Source: Chara braunii (taxonomy: Eukaryota > Streptophyta > Charophyceae > Charales > Characeae). From it: DNA of 23,045 bases. How positions within the stretch are numbered: the first letter of the stretch is position 1; each line of letters opens with the position of its first letter. Below, one piece after another: positions 1 through 8,637 of the stretch. The stretch covers positions 362,323 through 385,367 of the forward strand of contig BFEA01000241.1 in assembly GCA_003427395.1 (NCBI GenBank), written 5' to 3'. The position numbers and the translations under genes are program-made. A model generated the notes under the pieces. It had not been told where the DNA came from and did not search any database. It saw only the letters and a program-made list of their open reading frames with translations.

Positions 1-78
<78 letters not shown>
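1..78. repeat. (GA)n microsatellite
   Basis: The window opens inside an almost pure AG dinucleotide tract, interrupted once near 57-60. It is cut by the window edge, so its true length is unknown. GA tracts are common in plant 5' leaders and promoters; here it is followed by a short non-repetitive stretch and a possible splice donor. Confidence 0.95.
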
Positions 79-156
79 GAGCTTCGAAAAGATCGATAGA
101 TCGCGTCGCCATTGCTGACCAAGGTAATTTGTTTTGTTTTGTTTTTTTGGGGGGGG

Positions 157-389
157 GGTCGGGATCGAAAGAGGGGGAGGAAAGACGACAAAGACGGAAT
201 AGGAGGGGTGAAGTCGGGATCGGAGGAGGGGGAGGAGGACGGGATAAGGGTTGGGATCCGAGGAGGGTTGAGGTGGGGATGGGGTGGAAAGACGAGATAG
301 CAGTGGGGGGAGTCGGGATCTGAAGAGAAGGAGGGAAGACGGGATGAGGTCGGGATGGGGAGGGAAGACGGGATAGGAGGAGGAAAGTT
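157..389 (+). repeat. G-rich degenerate minisatellite (about 5 units)
   Basis: Units beginning GTCGGGATC or close variants recur near 158, 212, 253, 312 and 349. Each continues with purine-rich GAGGAGGGGGAGG and GAAGACGGGATAGG-like segments, so unit length drifts between about 38 and 60 bases. The strong G bias opens two frames across the block, which explains apparent Gly/Arg-rich ORFs that should not be taken as genes. Confidence 0.75.
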
Positions 390-439
390 GCAGCTTCCGC
401 CGTGGGATGTCTTTGCAGCTTCCGCCGTGGGATGCCTTT
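390..439 (+). repeat. 25-bp tandem duplication
   Basis: Two adjacent 25-base units starting GCAGCTTCCGCCGTGGGATG differ at one base (TCTTT versus CCTTT at the unit end). The second unit runs directly into a long poly(T) tract. Confidence 0.9.
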
Positions 440-713
440 TTTTTTTTTTTTTTTTTTTTGCCCAGGAATATCTCATCATCTTTTCAGGTCCCGATGGCAT
501 GCTCACACTCACTGCCCTTGCGGCACACCATGGGCAATAGGTTGGGCACCCACAATGGCACACACTCACATCAAGCTCCTCAGTCCGCGCTTCAAGGTAG
601 TACTTGGGACAGAGAAATTTGTCGGTCTCCCGAACAAGCTGGAATCTGTAGGTCAAAAAAAAGTAGGCGCGTGCTCAGGGTCCTCGACTACCGTGACGAC
701 CACTTGTAGAGAT

Positions 714-1200
714 TGTCGCGTCCGACTTAAGAAAAATCAAGCATAAAGTTAAATAATTAACGACAATAAATCATAAAATGCTTAGAAAATTTTAATCATC
801 GGAAAAACGATGGTCGAGAAAAAAAAAATTTGTTAATACCGTCCTGACTCCGCCGACAGCAAAACCAAAGGGGGGATAGCCTCTTCGGGCCCTCAACCCC
901 TCGATGCCTTCGCATTGCTCATATGCTCCTACAACATGGTCGCTCGGTCTCGATCCCTGAACCTCGTGGATGAAAATCCAACATCGTAACTGATAGTGCT
1001 CCGCCCAAGGTTGGGCCTAATATTGACAGATACTTATATAAGCGGCTACTGCGCGACACGCAGATCTACTGAAACGCTTCAAAGCCACATTGTTGTCAAT
1101 GTCGTCCTCTGTACCTACACACATATCACTATTTAGTATTCCAATCAAATAACAAAATATTTTCAATCCTTATTTAATCGAAAATAAAAACTTTGGCCGG
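714..1200 (+). mobile_element. Possible LTR end (Ty3/gypsy-like), plus orientation
   Basis: TGTCGCGTCC at 714 resembles the TGTCACGCCC-type 5' terminus common in plant Ty3/gypsy LTRs. About 320 bases downstream, TATATAAG at 1035 is followed by a GC-richer stretch, as in a U3/R boundary, and an AATAAA-type signal lies near 1183. I could not define the 3' boundary, a primer-binding site or a partner LTR, so this is a structural guess. The element may be a solo or decayed LTR. Confidence 0.35.
1035..1042 (+). promoter_or_regulatory. TATA box-like TATATAAG
   Basis: A canonical TATATAAG lies in otherwise mixed sequence, about 320 bases inside the putative LTR. If the LTR is real, this would be its RNA polymerase II promoter. 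No start-site evidence is available. Confidence 0.35.
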
Positions 1201-1440
1201 CCATAAATGTCGGTTTCACAATCATCAAATAGAAAGGAGATCACGCGTGCCTTAAGTCTGCACACCCACACACTCTCTATTCTAGTCAACCATTTAGTCA
1301 GTGTAAATAACAGATACAGTCGCGACATGCGTGGTGTATTCTGGCAATAAACCAAACTGGTGTTCTGTCATTTGCAAAAAAACAGGGCGGATATCCTTAT
1401 AAGGGTATTTGCACCGACAACGGAACATGCAGTGAATTTT

Positions 1441-1761
1441 ATGGAGTCGACTCCATTGTCGTCTCCTCATCTGCATTCAAAGGGGTTCTCTGGGTCACAT
1501 CGACTTTATGTAAATTCGATTTTCAACTACAACGAGAATAAAAGATCGAACCTTGATATGTCACCAGGAGTTGAAATGAACCTAGGAGTCATGTCGAGAC
1601 CCTCCCCCTCCTTTCCCACTCCTTTCTCTTTCCAAGATATGAATCGTGCCTTCTCATTGTCTCAGTTTGTAATTTCGTCAGTCAATCCGTTGGGCACTAC
1701 CACTGCCAGAACTAAAAATATTGTTATCAATGTTGCCCCCCCCCACCACCTTTCTTCTTAG
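1441..1761 (+). CDS. Unrecognised 106-residue ORF
   Basis: From the ATG at 1441 the frame stays open to the stop at 1759-1761. The predicted peptide is Ser-, Pro- and Asn-rich, with no transmembrane segment, zinc knuckle, protease or nuclease motif. It lies downstream of the putative LTR promoter, where a gag-like frame might be expected, but I see no gag signature. It may be a chance ORF in decayed retroelement DNA. Confidence 0.12.
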   Translation: MESTPLSSPHLHSKGFSGSHRLYVNSIFNYNENKRSNLDMSPGVEMNLGVMSRPSPSFPTPFSFQDMNRAFSLSQFVISSVNPLGTTTARTKNIVINVAPPHHLSS

Positions 1762-2360
1762 GCGGAGGAGACAGCAGTAAAGAAGAAGAGAAGCGTACGA
1801 TTAGCCATACTCAATCTTGGAGCGCCCAAGGCAGGGTCGTGCGAATGGCACGATCGGGAAGGGGGAAACGAATCTTAGGCGAAAAGGGGATGCAATGTGT
1901 CCTTGTTAATCATCTCTCACTATAATCCTTTGTCCCCGACATTGTCTGGATTAGGCTTTTCCTCGCACGAAGGGCAAATCCTTGTGTCTCCGAGCAAAGT
2001 TTATAGAAGAAAGATCGAGGATAATAACGGATTGAACATGTCTGAGACGCGGTCCTCTTAGACACCATGTGTTTCTCATTTTGTTTCTTTTTTCAAAACT
2101 GCTTAAACTTTGCATGCACAACCATCGTTAGACTAGGGTATTGATTCCTACACAACTCTGACTTAAGATATGGACACACCAACACCTATAACAACGATTT
2201 CGTTACAACGTGCATTTCATATTTTTAAGAAGAAATTGAAACCCAATTATTCGGCCCTGACAATGTCACAATTTTAGCTCCTTATTGTCTGTCGTGGATG
2301 CACTTGAACTTCAGTTAAGTCCAAATGGACCCTCAAGACATAAATGACGATAATGTTTGG
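1762..2360. other. Gene-free AT-rich stretch
   Basis: No long ORF, RNA gene or inverted repeat stands out on either strand. GC-richer patches around 1815-1860 may be transposon remnants, but no family motif is visible. Confidence 0.5.
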
Positions 2361-2369
2361 GTCTACGTT

Positions 2370-2405
2370 GCGACTTGTACTCACTCCTGTACGAGTACAA
2401 GTCGC
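2370..2405. repeat. Perfect 13-bp hairpin in GTAC-rich DNA
   Basis: GCGACTTGTACTC at 2370-2382 is the exact reverse complement of GAGTACAAGTCGC at 2393-2405, with a 10-base spacer. It sits at the left of a GTAC-rich block reaching about 2450, which then enters T-rich DNA. Confidence 0.85.
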
Positions 2406-2690
2406 ACTCACTTCTCGTATGCTACTTGTACTCAAGGGTCCGTACGACTTTTGTTTTTTTTACTGTTTTTTTTTTTCCCCCCTCAAATTCTAATAAGAAT
2501 CTGCAGATTGTGCTCAGCCAAACGTTGCTTGTTTTGTGATGTTGCCACACATATTTTGTTTTCGGATTTTTTTTATGACTTTTTTTTTTTCGTACAGGGG
2601 CGTACGAAGACGTACAAGTTCCCGTACAGATATTACTTGTACGTTTTGTACGGAAAGACCCCGTATATGTACGTTCGGTAACGTAGGTTT
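2370..2690. repeat. GTAC-rich cassettes flanking T-rich DNA
   Basis: Two blocks, about 2370-2450 and 2592-2690, are dense in GTAC, CGTAC and CTTGTAC words. T-rich DNA with several long T runs separates them. Comparable GTAC-rich blocks beside homopolymer tracts recur at 4868-4992 and 5325-5434. I know no named repeat family with this signature. Confidence 0.55.
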
Positions 2691-2699
2691 GAGTCAAAC

Positions 2700-4130
2700 A
2701 AGTGGGTTTCAATTTTCATTAAAAAGATATACAATGTTCGTTTTGATGAAATCGTTTTTCTATGAGAATAGTTAGGAGACATTACGTGGAAGGACATACT
2801 ACCTTCACCATCATTTTTTGCCCGATAACTTTGAGAGACGGAGCTCTTGCTCCCGAGTGGTTATCCTTGGCTTATAGACAAGATTCTCTCAAACTCCCAA
2901 TCTGGTTGCTCATTAGTCGTGCATGGATACATAAGCAGTCGTAAGGATGGTATACTATTTGCTACCTATGACCATGCGGGCCTAAATGATCTTGAGGGTC
3001 GCCTTCAACACTCAAGTGTCGACTAACGCGCGTCTTGAGAGGTTATTCTCTCGACGCTAGACAATCATAAATGCGATTGCGAAACCTACCCTTTTCTGCA
3101 AACTGCGGACATGAGTGGTAGGTGAAATTTGCCCTTTTGTGGTGACTGGACACCTTTAACCTATAAGACGAGGGTCCGTTTTTGGAGACCTTCAGATAGG
3201 TTAAGGGGTTTGACTTAGACAGCCGCCATGAACCTCGACGTCTAACTATAAAAATCTAAGAAGCTAAACTAAAAGAGGATCTCAATTTTCGCTCAGTACA
3301 AGTCTGTTTAATTGTACGCGTGCGGACACACAAATCATAAGTACAGCGGGGTTATATGACACAAGGCAATCACTTCCACAATCATAGTGTGACTCCCTTT
3401 AAAATATACGCATGATCATAGACAAAGTCATATCCGGACTTTAACTCACAAAACATACTTGCAATCACACCAAAGAATTACCGACAGATCACGCACTACA
3501 CGGGGTCAACTTCAACTACTCTCTACACTCATACCCCTTTCCTTATCCGCACAAGCCTCGACCTTTGCCAAACCTTCCAAAAGAAAACACTCAGTCGGGT
3601 TTTAAATGACCATTCAATAATTTTAAAGTTCGGGTAAATACCTAAAGAAACATTTCAACCCACAAGGGTTAAGGCCTTAGGTTGAATAGCGAGAATGAAT
3701 TAAAGTTGAGTCGGAAACTAACACATGGACAACCAACCTGCTTTCAAAACATAACGGAAGGCCATCCTCGCAGGATCAAGCTGGAACTAGTCAGATCTTG
3801 AATCAAAGTGACTAAAGAATACAAGTTACACAACACAAGTTAGTTCCCAAAACTTAATTTAAGTATACAAACAATAAATCCTCATATTATGTCCCACGTC
3901 AACCTCCCATAAAAATAATTTTAAACATAACTCTATATGATATCAGAGATAAGGAAAAATTTTGGCAGCATTTATCATAATGTGAGTGAAGTCCCCTATG
4001 TCAATCATTGATATAGCCTCCTTTTCCTTAATGACTGTATCCTTCCTATCTATTTTTTCTCCCCCGTTTAAACTTACTATCGTCTCCAATTTCAATGACT
4101 CTGAAGTATTCAACACAAAAAAAAATTAGA
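2700..4130. other. Gene-free stretch
   Basis: There is no convincing gene. The only ORFs are short (for example 2762-2944) and match nothing recognisable. TGATATCAGAGA at 3938-3949 resembles the plant initiator-Met primer-binding site TGGTATCAGAGC, but no LTR end abuts it. The stretch is most likely decayed repeat DNA. Confidence 0.5.
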
Positions 4131-4134
4131 ATTA

Positions 4135-4560
4135 AATAATCATTCTATAGTAAAATTACATTCTAAATTTTAAATTTGCATTCCATCTTTAAAATGTCAT
4201 TCCAATTTTAAAATGTTCCGTCTTACTTGAAAATTTTCCTTCCAAGAATGGGGTATCCCTTCTTATTTCAACTGGATGCTAGAGATGGAATGAAAATCAG
4301 GATGAGTTCATGAAATATTTTAATTGGACTGTTATTCTAAGTAAGGATTTTCATTCATAAATAGGTTAATCAAATCTAAATTAGAAGATATTTGTTGTAG
4401 TAGAATGAAAGTTTAATTAAAACATTTCATAAACTCGTTCTAGCTTTCATTCTATCTTGAACAAATAGATGTAGTTGGAAATGAACTTATATTTAGACGG
4501 AACTTATCAAATAAAACTGAAAATTTTAGAATTGAACGAACATTGAAATGATAATTTATA
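4135..4560. mobile_element. AT-rich foldback / MITE-like palindrome
   Basis: The segment 4284-4338 (starting GATGGAATGAAAATCAGGAT) matches the reverse complement of 4402-4456 over about 55 bases with scattered mismatches. A second matched pair, GTTCCGTCT at 4215 and AGACGGAAC at 4495, lies further out at a consistent spacing. So the inverted repeat probably extends about 150-200 bases per arm around a centre near 4365. Outer boundaries are approximate and no target-site duplication was confirmed. No coding sequence lies inside. Confidence 0.55.
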
Positions 4561-4867
4561 AATATGAAGATTTTTTTTTTATGGAATGTTTTTTTCAACT
4601 TTTATTTCTCGTGGGAATTTTTTTGTTGTTCTCATAAGTCATCCCTTTCTCCCAGCCATATACCTTCAACTATATTGTTTGATCTGATAAGCTTCTTCCA
4701 TTCAACTGATATGGCTTCAAGCAGACAATTTTACTTCTCCAAGTGTCTGATATTACCAATTTTTGCTTAATCTCATAAATCCTTACCCATCTATTTTGTG
4801 ACAACCACCAAATATAATGAACCGGAAAAATATCATTTTAAACTAATACATTCCAATAAGAACTTGG

Positions 4868-4992
4868 GTAGCACGGCGTACGTGTATGTCGGTTGCACGT
4901 ACATGCATACACGTATTCTTGTACGTGACACGTACGCTCGTATACTTACTCCCGTACGTGGGAATACGTAAAAAAAAAAAAAAAAAAAAAAA
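4868..4992. repeat. GTAC-rich cassette with 23-base poly(A)
   Basis: At least six CGTAC/GTACG words lie between 4876 and 4968. They are immediately followed by an uninterrupted A run at 4970-4992, then TCATCGAAAA and an AT-rich unit shared with two other sites. It could be a retroposed fragment with a tail, or a module of an LTR on the minus strand. Confidence 0.5.
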
Positions 4993-5299
4993 TCATCGAA
5001 AAAATATGAAAACAAAGGATGTTATGCATAATCACATTTCAAGCAACTTTGTCTGATATTCATCTCTAAATTTTATACCAAAATTGAGTTAAAAATCAAA
5101 GACACAAAGAACAAATCAATTAAAATAATTAAGAGAAAAAAGGCAAAAAAATAAAAAAATAAAAAATATTTTTTTTTAGTAATTATATGTTATGTAGAAA
5201 CAAACAACTTTTGTCAAGGAGTCATCCCCGAATTTTTAACCAAACTCAAGTAAGAAATCAAAAACAAAAAAGGTAATATAATATTAATAATATTTTAAT

Positions 5300-5322
5300 A
5301 TGTATATATATATATATATATA
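5300..5322. repeat. (TA)n microsatellite
   Basis: An uninterrupted run of TA dinucleotides, directly left of a GC-rich CGTACG-containing block. Confidence 0.95.
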
Positions 5323-5324
5323 CA

Positions 5325-5434
5325 GGGTTGCCGGCGTTCAGGACGGGCCGAATGCCCGAACGTACGGGACCCTTTCGTACGGCATTCGGCCGATCGGGCC
5401 GAACACGGAAAAAAAAAAAAAAAAAAAAAAAAAA
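5325..5434. repeat. GC-rich CGTACG cassette with 26-base poly(A)
   Basis: A GC-rich island containing the related inverted words GCCGAATGCC and GGCATTCGGC around two TACGG/CGTAC sites. It ends in an A run at 5409-5434 and sits in very AT-rich surroundings. It resembles a short retroposed segment with an A tail, but no target-site duplication was confirmed. Confidence 0.5.
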
Positions 5435-5588
5435 TCACAAAATTCCGAAACAAAACATATGTTATGGAGATAAATAAACTAAACAACATTTGTCCGGGCA
5501 CTACATCAAAATTCTTTACCAAATTTGAATTAAAAATCAAATACAGAAAACCAACACTCTGATAAAAATAAAAAAAATAAAAAGAGAA

Positions 5589-5897
5589 TTAAAATGAGTG
5601 TGTTGTCGTACAAGGGTATTTGGCGTGTTTTCTGCACGTTACGCCATTGCGGCTATGTCCGCTTGACGAGGCGCGTACTGCAGGAAGCTCAGGTCCTTGC
5701 AGAGGTGCGCGGCGTGCGTGGGGGGTATCAACTGCGAACGCAACCTTGCGCGACCTGGAGGTGTGCGGCGTCACAGGCCAGCAGGACGCGCGTCCCCTAG
5801 CCCCCTGACTGTCATGTGTTCCCTCGCATTCATATTTTATTATTATTATTATTATTATAATTGATATTCGTTGTTTTGTTCAAAATTGGGCGTGACA
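5589..5897 (-). mobile_element. Possible LTR 5' end (Ty3/gypsy-like), minus orientation
   Basis: Read on the minus strand, 5897 begins TGTCACGCCCAATTTTG, a close match to the usual TGTCACGCCC terminus of plant Ty3/gypsy LTRs. An (ATT)n tract at 5837-5858 and a GC-rich segment at 5600-5810 follow inside it. The opposite LTR boundary may lie well to the left, within the repeats at 5019-5596. No partner LTR or polyprotein frame was found. Confidence 0.4.
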
Positions 5898-5903
5898 CCA
5901 AAA

Positions 5904-6820
5904 TCAATGAACGTCAATGGGCAATACAGGATAGTTGAAGGTGCTCAGAACCACGAGGCGGAAGGAACCTGAGTGACGGCGGCCCTCCGCCGGTGCACCA
6001 TCCGCCGACGCGATTTGCTGAGATGGTTTATGTGCGAGCATGTCCATTGAGACCTGAAGAACAATGGGGTTGCGCCTGGCGGACCAGCCCAGGGCACAGT
6101 GGTACAGGCAGCAAGGCATCGACAGTTTGGCTCGTGGAACATGGCATGAAAGAAGACCGTATTTGGACTTCGTGGGCAAAGAAATGGGATCGGCTGTCTG
6201 GCAATATCTTCTATTGGGACAAAGTCTGAAGCCTTATGGGAGGGATTCCTGACAACCTATCGCCCAAGAAGGGATGGGGATATGTGGTTCAAGTGGCAAG
6301 GGCAGTGGTCTGTCACGGTTCATTCATATGGAAATGACGAAATGATAGAGTTTTTGAAGACAACGAATGATCAAAACAAGCAGATCCGAGCTATAGTTCA
6401 ACAAGGTCTTAGACAGACCATCTCAACAAACTGGAGAAGGAAAGTCCAGAATGTAAAAAATAGACACAATGTGTTGAGATGCTTCAAAGAAATTTGGTGT
6501 TTACGCAGAATATTGGCACAATTCGTAGTTGATAACTTAGTGGGTGATTGTAGCACCAACCTGAGTTGCTCAGTTGCTGGTTCGGATGCAGTAGACAGAC
6601 AACAGATTGTTGGATTGAGGGAACGTCTGCATGAAACAAGGTAATCTTGTTTTGAGAGATTCTTCAAGTTTCACTGCTCTAGGTGAGCGTAGTTAAGCAG
6701 ATAGGATAGGAAGTTTGACAATAGGTAGAAGAAGTAACAGAGTAGTGTGGTTTCTTCAGGCCCAAGAGACATAAATTCAAGTTTTTTTTTAGTAATTGGT
6801 TTTCGATAAGGTTGTCTCTT
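5904..6820 (+). other. Unrecognised ORF fragments
   Basis: Short open frames lie at 5993-6229, 6064-6252 and 6282-6644 on the plus strand. The region has a more gene-like base composition than its AT-rich left flank. The 6282-6644 frame encodes a basic, Gln/Asn-rich peptide of 120 residues whose core repeats Val, Arg and Leu. The 6064 frame is rich in Trp and Tyr. Neither carries a motif I can assign. They may be a decayed transposase or gag frame broken by frameshifts, but that is inference. Confidence 0.2.
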
Positions 6821-6824
6821 AAAC

Positions 6825-7000
6825 CACCAGTACCTTTCCCCGCTTGAAAAACAAATGTCTGCCGATTAACACGGAAGCCGAGTGGGTTCGACACTACGAG
6901 TGGGAAACGGCTGGTGGCTCCAGCCAAAAAGAGGCCTGCACCGCTTTGTTTTTTTTTTTGGCGGGAAGATCGACACCGATAGCTGAGAAAGGTACTGGTG
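6825..7000. mobile_element. MITE-like element with 20-bp TIRs
   Basis: CACCAGTACCTTTCCCCGCT at 6825-6844 matches the reverse complement of 6981-7000 (AGCTGAGAAAGGTACTGGTG) at 17 of 20 positions. A further directly oriented copy of the right end, AGCTGGGAAAGGTACAGG, lies at 7117-7134, suggesting a second truncated member. No target-site duplication is obvious. Confidence 0.45.
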
Positions 7001-7181
7001 TCCGCCACGGGCATTGTGCGCTGGCTCGAGAGTCAAGACTGACTGCCGATTCGATTTATCGGCTGCCGCCCTTCCATTTCAGGCCAGCGCGTTACCCGAT
7101 GCGCCTCTAAAAAAATAGCTGGGAAAGGTACAGGCTTTCGAAACGGGCAAAATTGACGCTGTGTCTTCGCCACACAGCCTT

Positions 7182-7603
7182 CCGAAACAAGTTCTTTCGA
7201 AAAAGTTTTAAAAGATGTCAGATTGGCCAGCGTCGAAAGTCATTTCGAAGAGATGAGATCCTTCCGCCTGTCACAAGCGTTTCCTCGAAAAACCTTAGAA
7301 ACAGTCGGTTGGCAAAAAAAGAAAGGGAAAAAAAAGGGGCGATTGCAAGGGCCTGGCTCCACTACTCTCGACATGCACAAAAGACAAAAATTATGGCGGT
7401 GTATCTTTCCATGTTCTAGGCAAAGATTCACACTCTGGTTTTACACCCGTAGGGAGCAGTGGAGCCAGACCCTAATGTGGATATAGAAAGGCCTCGGTGT
7501 TTCAAAAGTCTGTGTGGTGAAGGGGGGTTTCTTTTCACGAGCAGCCTTTCGAAAGAAGTCTGACATCTTTAAAAAAACGCCTTCATTCGAAAGGCTTGTT
7601 TGG
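7182..7603. repeat. Imperfect inverted repeat rich in TTCGAAA
   Basis: CCGAAACAAG followed by AGATGTCAGA (7182-7222) is mirrored by TCTGACATCT and CTTGTTTGG (7559-7603). TTCGAAA-type words are frequent between and around them. The 7348-7473 MITE lies inside, which suggests a nested insertion. The arms are short and diverged, so extent and class are uncertain. Confidence 0.35.
7348..7473. mobile_element. MITE family A, copy 1
   Basis: AGGGCCTGGCTCCACT at 7348-7363 matches the reverse complement of 7458-7473 at 15 of 16 positions. The interior words CACAAAAGACAAAAAT and GTGTATCTTTCCAT are shared with a second element at 11360-11465. The left TIR continues ACTCTCGA, matching the right arm of the other copy. 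Flanking bases CAA and TAA could be a diverged 3-bp target duplication, as in PIF/Harbinger-type MITEs. No coding capacity. Confidence 0.75.
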
Positions 7604-7956
7604 CTTTCGGCTGTTGGGGCCGTTTAGCTGGGCATGATATCTTTTGGATTGTGGCCATGAAGGCATTTGTTTTTTTTTGTTTGTTGTTTTCTTCCAGGGT
7701 TGTTGAATGTCAGGTCAGCGATCTGGATCTGGCCACTTCTGTCCCTAGACCTTGATCCCAGCGCCTGTACTTGCCTGTTATCGGGGGTTTTAATGCCTCA
7801 ATTTCCATCTTTCTGCGGGTTGTTTGTTGAGGATTCCCGGCCTCAGAACTATTTGAAGCAATATGAAGATCCCCCAGGGCCTTCTTTTTCAAAAAACAAA
7901 AGAAAAAAAGAAATCCTTTCGAAGATGGTATCTCATGCCTTCAACAAGGGACATCC

Positions 7957-8040
7957 AGCGGCCTGCCTCAGTTGGTAAGGCTCACAAGTGGCATTCGGGC
8001 ATTCGGGAGGTTTGGGGTTCAATCCCCCCATTGGCCTCGT
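7957..8040 (+). mobile_element. tRNA-like head, SINE candidate
   Basis: TGCCTCAGTTGG at 7964-7975 is close to the pol III A box, and GGTTCAATCCC at 8016-8026 fits the B box, at tRNA-like spacing. The fold is not a clean tRNA cloverleaf: ATTCGGGCATTCGGG is duplicated in the middle. The segment to about 8365 and the T-rich tract that follows may be the SINE body and tail. No flanking duplication was verified. Confidence 0.35.
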
Positions 8041-8637
8041 GTACCTTCCTGGGCGCTGCGCGGCTGCCACCTGGAGATAGGCCTTTGGTCCCCTTGACGG
8101 CATTGAGCAGAGACTGCTGATGTTCCAAAGGGGTCCAAAGGACCTGAAGGGAAGCACATCGACTGACCCATGAAAGAAGTCCAGTCCTGATGCTTACCCT
8201 CTCACCCCTGGCCAATATCACCCACCTCCTGGTCGGGCGCAGCCCCCCATATTCCTTCGTTGGAGACTCGAACGAGCTGCCTGCTTTGAGGCTTGAACTC
8301 GGGCTGGCTGCTACGAGGTTGAAACGCCGTCCTTGTCCAGATTCGACAGCCAATTGGACTCGGCCTTTTTTTTTTCTTTTCTTTTTTTCTGTCCGCCCCC
8401 CCCCCCCCCCCCCCCCCCCCCCACACATATTTTTGTAAAGGTAATATTAGACATTGATATTTTATTTTTTTTTTTTTTTTTTTTTTTTTCCCCCCCCCCC
8501 CCCCCCCCCCCAGAAATAGTAGTTTTATCAGTGCTCAGAAGGCTCATCTATTTCATCTTTCTTCTTTCTTCATCTTTACGCATCTATCTCATCCTCTCAC
8601 TAGTCTATGTACAGTACGGGTGAACACCAACCAACCC
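8041..8637. other. Gene-free segment with T and C homopolymers
   Basis: No gene is supported. Frames that appear open across the homopolymers encode only low-complexity Phe/Pro or Gly/Lys tracts. On the minus strand, GAGTTCAAGCC and GTTCGAGTCTCC near 8263-8305 resemble pol III B boxes, hinting at a second, oppositely oriented tRNA-derived repeat. Confidence 0.4.
8396..8511. repeat. Poly(C) 27, then poly(T) 25 joined to poly(C) 22
   Basis: As written, C occupies 8396-8422, T occupies 8465-8489 and C occupies 8490-8511, with a 42-base spacer between the first two. The exact lengths may be affected by sequencing or assembly error. Confidence 0.85.

Larger units (their letters stand above)
84..596 (+). 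other. Possible leader exon, intron and short coding exon
   Basis: What is seen: AAG|GTAATTTG at 121-131 looks like a splice donor. A 20-plus T tract followed by CCCAG at 461-465 and TTTTCAG at 481-487 look like acceptors. An ATG follows at 494, and a second donor-like AAG|GTAGTA lies at 594-602. The 494 frame stays open to 709 but the peptide (MACSHSLPLRHTMGN...) matches no family I recognise. The arrangement suits a 5' leader intron of a gene starting left of the window, whose remainder was lost or displaced by the LTR-like DNA from 714. This is inference from splice-like motifs only; chance is a real alternative. Confidence 0.2.
5019..5596. repeat. Three copies of a degenerate AT-rich unit
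   Basis: ATGTTATG occurs at 5019, 5187 and 5459. Each copy is followed at similar spacing by CAACWTTTGTC-like sequence, then ACCAAA with TTGA or CTCA, and then a variant of TTAAAAATCAAA. Units are about 100-140 bases. Copies 1 and 3 are preceded by a GTAC-rich cassette plus poly(A); copy 2 is not. The block may be internal LTR repeats on the minus strand. Confidence 0.6.

Noticed and set aside
3938-3949. TGATATCAGAGA as a retrotransposon primer-binding site
   Set aside because: Two mismatches to the usual 12-mer and no LTR end directly upstream.
7020-7110. A minus-strand tRNA-like head (A-box-like GCATCGGGTAACGCGCTGG)
   Set aside because: The B-box candidate TAAATCGAATCGG is weak and no cloverleaf or tail could be drawn.
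8190-8623. Phe/Pro-rich and Gly/Lys-rich ORFs
   Set aside because: Created by poly(T) and poly(C) runs.
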